Below, piece after piece: positions 56,966 through 64,000 of a DNA stretch of 64,000 nucleotides. The stretch comes from Parus major (lineage: Eukaryota > Chordata > Aves > Passeriformes > Paridae), in NCBI RefSeq assembly GCF_001522545.3, contig NC_031770.1, positions 27,959,747-28,023,746 on the forward strand, given 5' to 3'. The notes under the pieces are model-generated. The model was not told the DNA's origin. It made no database searches and saw nothing but the letters and a program-made list of their open reading frames with translations. Both the position numbers and the translations under genes were made by a program. Position 1 is the stretch's first letter, and the number at the start of each line of letters is the position of its first letter.

Positions 56966-58232
56966 CTAGGGGACAAGGAGAAAGAAAAGGCTTCATTGTG
57001 AACACTGAACAATGCCCTGCTGCTGCCCAAGCCACTTCCCCCACCCTCCACCTCCCATATCCTGCAGGCATCCACCCCATCTAACCGCACATACCCAGCC
57101 ATAGCACCTTCCTGTATACACATCCTCATCTCCCAACCGCAACCTCCCCAATCTCATATCCTCTTACTTTGAGCAACACGGAACACACAGCCTACTGTTG
57201 TTTTCACCACACTATACTGCCGACTCTTTCCCAAGTACAATGAACATATCCTGCCTTTCACTTCCCAGACACATAGCTTACAACCATCATGGCCCACCAC
57301 ATCCACATCATGTGGATAACTGAATCTTCACTGCCAAGATAAAGACATATCCTGTTAACAGCACTATCATCTTGCAAGGCATCCACAAATGGAAGTGGCA
57401 CGTTAGCTTTAGCCATCCCGTGTAGGTACCCACACTTCCCCCTTGAAGCTCACACACAATTCACCACGGAACAGACTCACCTTGCTTCCCTACAGGACAA
57501 CCTTGAAGTATTTAATAGAAATAAAATAAACATGATTTCAGAGAAACACAGACAATACTGTTATGCTGTGCCCTCCAGGAGATAATTTACACTACCACCG
57601 AACACCTTTGAAAGATCCAAGAGTAACAACAATTCATATATTTTGTCAATATCAAGACTTTTCAGGAACATTTGCTCTGTGTCAGCCAATGGACTTCAAG
57701 CTACTTACTCAAAACATGTCTAACACTGAACAAACCTGGTAGCTGTCTCTTGAGAGGGCTGAGAGATCTGAAACCAAGCTTTTATAGGTCAGATAGATCA
57801 CACTGCTTCTGAGTTTCCTACACAGATGAAATCCTACCTACCTTGTTACTAAAGTGACTTTTGTTCAGCTGCATAGAGCCGATCAAATCTCTGAGCTACA
57901 CAGGTTAGCATGTGTCTCTGGCAGTAGTCAAAACCAAATGGGTCAAAGGAAAATGCAATACTTAAAAGAAACCTTTATAAGAAACAGTTCTGGAATAACA
58001 TGATCACGGCAAGATGAACTTCATTATTCCTTACACCTTTTTACTCAGAATAAAAAACATGGCCATCATTCTTAGATGCCTAAAAATACTTGCTCACAAT
58101 AGAATCCAGTGGCAATATGTTTCAAAAGGTTACATGCTATGTTTCCATTTTACACCTTTGATGTGCTGTGCTTGACTTTTATGGAAGAGGAAGCAAGAAT
58201 GCAGCCATTACACTGATTTGGACCCATTTTAC
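56966..58232. other. Intronic sequence
   Basis: No repeat or additional exon could be supported. A 21-base minus-strand segment near 57.48 kb ending at GTGAGT has a weak acceptor and was not called. Confidence 0.4.
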
Positions 58233-58266
58233 CTCTACCACCCTGAGGAGACGTCTTTGTAGTGCT
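58233..58266 (-). CDS. Candidate 34-bp internal exon of the minus-strand gene
   Basis: The minus strand shows an acceptor (CTGCTCTTTTGTGTGTCTGGGTGGCTAG), 34 bases, then GAG with GTAAAA. Entered with one leftover base it encodes ALQRRLLRVVE and exits in phase 0, as needed by exon 56893-56965. The Leu/Arg-rich peptide looks like a helix. Moderate confidence because of its length and the unremarkable donor. Confidence 0.45.
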
Positions 58267-61200
58267 CTAGCCACCCAGACACACAAAAGAGCAGCTACAC
58301 TGAAGTAGGTATTTATGAAAGACACACTACTGATGCAGAGAGACAATAATAGTTGAGAAATTCTGATTGATACTGAATTTGACAGTTATTAAATCGACAC
58401 ACCTATTTTGTGACCATCCTCCAGGATTGTGTTTGGGGGGTTTTGTTTCCCTGAAAAGTACGTTGACACCTTTTTTTCCCTCCTTCTTTAAAGCTACCTT
58501 TTGCCTTTTTGCACTTTGAGAAATTAAAATATATCTTCCTTGCTAGTCTTTAAACTACATTCTAAACTGTCAAAAGATGAATTGGGCAGGACAGAGTACA
58601 GATTTCTCCCCACTGCAGATATTCCTGAAGTAAATGCAGGACATTGTTTTTCCTTCTACAGCTTGAATTTTCTTGTATATGTTCACACACATGCATCATT
58701 TAATAAAGGCAGCTGGCACTGAAGAATAGTGCCAAACATGGAGACTTCTAGTTGTCCCCAGAGCAGGTATAATATCTTGTTTGTACCATGGTAGTTCATA
58801 GAGAGGATAGCTGACACTGAGGTACCATTGTATAACTGCTGTACAGACAGACAGAGGTCCTGTCTCTGTTACGAAAGCTAAGGCTCCCATTCTAACTCGA
58901 GAGGTACTGACCTTAGTCTGTGGCTCATTCCCACATAAAAACCTTTCATTTGGACATCGCAGGGGTTTCAGTGAAGTTTAGCAGCTCTGCGTGGGAAACC
59001 TAGCAGCTTCAGTTTCTGTACAATGTGAATGTCAATACATTGTATGGCACTGCTTCCAAAAAAAAAAGCCAATGCACATGCAGGTCAAACAGCTACTGCA
59101 CAATGTCACTGGCTTGAGATGCTTAAATAGGAGTTGGATTTGAGTCAATGACTGACATCTGAAGGTCTTTGTGTCTACTGGTCCTGGTCCTGGACTTCCA
59201 AAATATTCACCGTTCCTTGTGCAAGTGCAATTTTGCCAGCCCTTGGCATCATGTGGGTAACTCTCCTCTGCTGAGCCCTCCCCACTCCCTTAGGCAACCA
59301 AAGACCAATTCCTTTGTGAGTTGCCTTGAACATTTTGCTAGAGGCTTTCTTCAGAGCACCTGAAAGAAAAATCTTTCAAACCAGAGACTCTAGCTTTCGT
59401 GTCCCCCAACAGAGAACCATCATTCATCATTCACAGCAGGCTAACCATTAATCTTGCAGAGCTGAAATTTTTTACCTGCAACTCCTTGCCACGATACCCC
59501 CCCACAGGCAAAGATCAATGGAAGATCAAAAGAAGGATTCTCTCTCTGTGTGGATAACAAGACTTTCCAAAAAACTAAAGATCTACGGAATCAAAGACTA
59601 ATGCTCTGACTAGTTGGAGATAAATATTCTCTCCCTTGACTCTTCACAGGCTTAACAGTAACCTTTTCCTAAACATTCAAAAACAATTTAATTAAAATTA
59701 ATTTAATTTCATTAAACACAGCAGTACTGTGTGCAGGCCTTCAGCCTCATTTTTACAGTCCCTGTCCTATATTAGCAACATATTTACTTTTGTCCAGAGC
59801 AGTACAGCCCCATTTGCCTCAGAAATTCAGAACTGTGGCACTGCTGTAGCAGAAAATTTAAAAACTCCATGTCAAAGGTCCCACCAGATCATGGCTTCAT
59901 TCACAGCACATCAACTGCAGAACTTTTTTGACTGAAAGACACCGTTTGGTATCACAATAGTCCAAGTTCTTGCTCAAGCTGGAACAACTAGAAAAGTTGC
60001 AAGGACTGTGCCCAACACACTCTTTGCCTTAACATGCAAATTTGAAGATAATAGAATAAAATCTTCACTTCACATAGATGGGTGAATGTTTACAAGCTAT
60101 AGGACAAAAGAAGCCAAAAAAATTAAAAAAAACCCCAAAACCAAAGGACAGGTGGCCATCCACCCTTCAGTCTTTCTTCAGTAAATGCATCAGAAAGCAG
60201 CCTCCTGTTGATGAGATTCTCAGTGTTACACCTGGGTCCTTCAGCTCTGGCACTTGATGTGCTTTTGGTCAGGATAAAGACTCCTTCTGTGTCAGACAGA
60301 AACAAAGTTCCCCATGCATTTCATTTTTCATCCATCTCTAGTGAGGAATATAGGTTGGTGTAAAATAACCAGATGGTATTTAAGGAAACTTAAGAGTAAA
60401 GCTTACACTTTTGAGGGAATTTTAACATGAAAGACAATCTAGGAGATACAAGAAAATACTAGAGACAGAAAAATATGTCCCTCTCATCACACTGCTGCTT
60501 GTCAACTGAGGGATAAACTGCAGTTGAAATTGCCCATGTCCTAAAGGATCATCCTCAAAGTCTAAAGCTCTGAAATACATCAAATGAAAACATACCACTA
60601 TGTTAAAGTGGAATTCCTCTTGTTTTGGCTTCCAGAAGAGAAATTACCTTGCTATCATACAATCAAAAGCAATGACATTAAAAATCATCTGTGAGCTTAC
60701 AAAAGATTAAGAAATTTCACTTCTAAGGCAAAACAAAACTCTCCCAACAGGCTTCACTTAAAGGCTGTATTGTTCTAAAAACCTGAAACACCAACAGCAT
60801 GGTTTGGTGTGGCTGAGGTATATACATGGGCAAGAGATAATACAAAGATACAACTGACCACAGGCAATGCCTTGTTCCCAGCTTGAGTGAAGAATGCACA
60901 CATTTCACGGCTGGAGGGCATCACTCCCAATCTCCTTCTGGGAGTGAGGGAGGAGGGAAGGAGGGAGTTTACCTCCAGGGAGGTGGTTTCCCTGGCAGAG
61001 GCCAATACTGCCTGTGCTGCATGTATAAGGCTGTTTGTGACATAGGCTTATTCACTTCAGGCCAACCAGTCCAGGGAACCTCTGCAACTAAGTCCCTTCC
61101 AAGAGCCCTGGAAGGAGACTTTGCTGAGTTGGTCTCACGCCCTGGCTCCTGGCACAAAACCAGAAAGCAATGGATGAGCTCAACAGCGACTACTGGTATC

Positions 61201-64000
61201 TCTGTGATGGGGAACTGTTTCCACTTCTTCAGACTGGAGGAATGAAACCAGTACTCACTTACCTCCCCCCACCACACTGCCTACAGAGCAGCTGCTAAAG
61301 ACATGGACAACCTACAGCACAGGGCTCTGCTGCTGGCTCTTCTCCATTTCCATTGCTTGGCTTTCGCAAAAACATTTCACTATATTTTCCTAGTGTTATT
61401 TTTCCAGGTCAACAACTAATTCAGTTGCCACGGGACACTGCCTCATCTTGAATGAGGGAGGTGCCATCCTGCCAATTATAAGAAACTCTAAATAAGAGAG
61501 AGTAGGAAAACAAGGTAGATGGGACACTGAAAGGCAGTTTTGAGCCATGGAACATTAGAAGGAAGGAAGGAATGAGTCAAACAGACCTTCAAATTAAATG
61601 TAACTCCTTTCCCAACATCTCCTTTAATTTTGAGAGCTATTCAGTATTACAGGGAGAATTTATGCTAGTACAACAGGCTGGTTCTCTCCTCAAGAAAAGT
61701 CTCCATGTTAAAGTTCAGTTCAATCTTCAAACATCCACATGTGAGATATGACTGCCCAGGCTATATCTGGGGTTTACAGCTAGGGTCCTTCAACAGCTAA
61801 ACTGCAAGCAAGAACAATCCTGGTTCGGAAAAGCTTTTTTAGAATATTTTTTCCATGCTACTATGTTCCTTTTTAATTTCCTGGTAGATCTGGCCTTCAA
61901 ACTCTATTCCCCATTTCCTTGCAAATGGCTACAGCTCAATCCCAGGGCTTATAATCATTGAACATGGTCCTGCTTGACAGAGCAGCTGTCAGAGTAAATG
62001 AAAGCAGGGATGGGCCAGTGGGACACAGCACACCCTGAAGCCCTTGTTTTCTAAGCCCTACACACGCCAAGGACACCAAAATTCCTGTTGTAGGAATGCC
62101 ACCTTCTGCATGGGCCTAGAATGTATTAATTATCAGTGGTTTCATAAATGTGAGGGAAGCAGAGAGTCACTACAGGTAGCCAAATCTGCAATGTTTTAAC
62201 AGTACAGTTACTATTTTTGTTCAGTGCTTCTCATTCTCATACACTGCCAAACATGGTGACTGGCAATTCTCAGGATGCAAGTACTTGCAGTCATTAACCA
62301 AAGAACATGGAAATCAAGATTCTGTTCTGAGGAGCAATGACTGAGCTGCATTTCCAGAAGCATGGACTTAAGTTGGGTTACCGAGATCTTGAAAGGAAGG
62401 CACAAGGCTTACACAGAACAGTGAGGATATGAGTGGTGCATGGGTGAGAGAAGGCACATGCTTGGTCCTCTTACGTCTTCATTTTAAATCCTCTTCCTCA
62501 TCCACCTGCAGTTTCACAAATACATACGTGTGTTTTGACCATACTTTCTACAGCTTCTAGAAAGAATTTACACCTATGGACAAATCTGACTAGAACTAAA
62601 GCAGAGATACACTACCCTAGTCCTGGGGATCCTCATCTGGAAGTGGAGTAAACCAGTGTAGTCTATGCAGACAAGTACAGTGGGGCTGGCTTCAGCCCAG
62701 GAAAAGGGTTGTTGTTTTGACTGGTCAAAACATGGTTCAGGCCAACACAGCTGATTCTCTGCACTCTCTCATCTGCCCCACATCAGTTCTCTTTGCAGCA
62801 GTCAGAGTGTGCAAACCTCTTTTTGAAAATCTTCCCTTGCTCTTCCAAGGGCTAAGCTGAGATGATTTTGCAGGAGACAAAGGATAAAACACATGGGGGT
62901 TTACAAAATAAAAACCAAACAAAAAACTCCAAGAAACCAAGTAAGTCCCAGTGCTTCACCATTAATCCAGAAAAGTATGTATACACCACCAGTGAGCCTA
63001 TGGTGCTTCAACACTTGGACTCCACAGGCACCAGAAACCATGTTCCTCAGTCCCAGGGAAGTGAATACAGCTGATTCCTACACTTGAGACTCCTATCCAC
63101 CCTAGGTCTGTTCTCAGAAACTCTGCGTAAATATTGTTATAAGAGTAAAACCAAGATCATGCTTTTGAATTCCAATGAAAATAGAAATAAGTACTTGCAA
63201 ACAGATTAGAACAGACTCAGTTCTACCAATGGTATAGGCACCCATATAGAGGCACGCACGCTTCCAATCAGTCATCACACTTCTGTGACAACAAAAGACG
63301 CAGAAGGAATGCTATCAATTAAAAAATTAGTCTTTAAAAGGCCTCCTAGACAATAAAAATGCACTCAGGCTCTGTTCCTTACCACCCAAAATACTCCAAA
63401 TCTGAAAGAACCCCATTAAGTTTATTTATCCTCAAAGCCACTATGAGAACAAAAATATGTCTGGTTAAACATAGCTGCAGTCATGTTTGGAGCTATGGTT
63501 TCAATGTTATAAATTTCACTTGTTAAAAATACAGATAAAACAAAGTCACTACAGCCCTCACTCAGCACGTGGATGGGGTCTGGTAACAAAGGTGTTACCA
63601 AGGAAATAGAATCTTTAATCCTTCAGTTTCCTTCTTGACTTCCCAGTCCACTGTGTTCCAAAGTAAGACTGCTTCTGCAGCATGGGAGCCAGGGGAATGG
63701 TGCTGCTCCATGCTTTCATATGTATCACTCTTTCTGGTAGCAAGAATTCTTTAAAAATTCTCAAACTAACCTTATGTTGTTATCTTAACAGGCTAGTTAA
63801 GCTTTATAACTCTTACTACAAGCCACAGAAACCATACACTCCTTCAACTCCACCTCTGCCTGCATGTAAAGCTCACAGGTGTGCCACTTCCCAGTAAGTG
63901 TCCCACAAAGCTCCTACACTCAGGTTCTGCTCCATACAGATACCGAGCACAGCCTGGCCTTGGGTGGCAGTCACCTGCATGTGATAGAACCACACAAGAG
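58267..64000. other. Upstream intron(s) or 5' flank of the minus-strand gene
   Basis: No first exon, CpG island or promoter could be recognised, so the gene probably starts beyond the right edge. Overlapping open frames near 60.9-61.3 kb on both strands have no family and no consistent splice context. No repeat family recognised. Confidence 0.35.

Noticed and set aside
60883..61277. Overlapping 120- and 102-codon frames on opposite strands
   Set aside because: No recognisable family, no splice pairing consistent with the gene model; an 18-bp exon reading was considered and dropped.
1..64000. tRNA, rRNA, CRISPR or bacterial features
   Set aside because: None seen; the sequence is clearly vertebrate nuclear DNA.

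Overview
This window is nuclear DNA from a vertebrate, almost certainly a bird and probably a songbird. The evidence is three truncated CR1 LINE copies, avian-type ERVL and other LTRs, about 42 % GC by eye, and long introns with short, well-spliced exons. One assembly gap of 428 N (1279-1706) sits inside a (TCTCC)n microsatellite. There are no operons, CRISPR arrays, or tRNA or rRNA genes.

The host content appears to be one multi-exon gene on the minus strand, read from about 58 kb down to about 5.2 kb. Five exons are well supported by splice sites, matching codon phases and biased composition: 56893-56965, 55137-55627, 41259-41319, 29095-29187 and the terminal coding exon 7443-7571, which is followed by a roughly 2.2 kb 3' UTR with poly(A) signals. 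Three further short exons are plausible (58233-58266, 52850-52873, 10448-10495). The visible protein is hydrophilic: an acidic stretch, a long Ser-rich exon with a basic KRHRQ patch, and a Pro-rich C terminus ending in SCAY. I could not name the gene, and the 5' end is probably outside the window.

Most of the rest is intron filled with mobile elements. The largest is a provirus at 18350-26795, plus strand and therefore antisense to the host gene. It has two LTRs (480 and 497 bp), a 4-bp target duplication (ATTA/ATTG), a polypurine tract, and decayed gag, protease, RT, RNase H, integrase and env. Its features are those of an old gamma-like (class I) element, and a second LTR-like block seems nested between gag and protease. 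Solo or partial LTRs lie at 1-55, 13917-14434, 27770-27977 and 38318-38471. CR1 3' ends lie at 8737-9442, 31033-31650 and 51004-51405.

The most unusual structure is a 330-bp inverted duplication (28335-28664 and 29029-29358, 364-bp spacer, about 99 % identical). It contains a complete host exon with its splice sites, so the pre-mRNA carries the exon and, 0.5 kb downstream, its exact antisense. That predicts a long exon-sequestering hairpin and is the main candidate for a new regulatory arrangement, provided it is not an assembly artefact.
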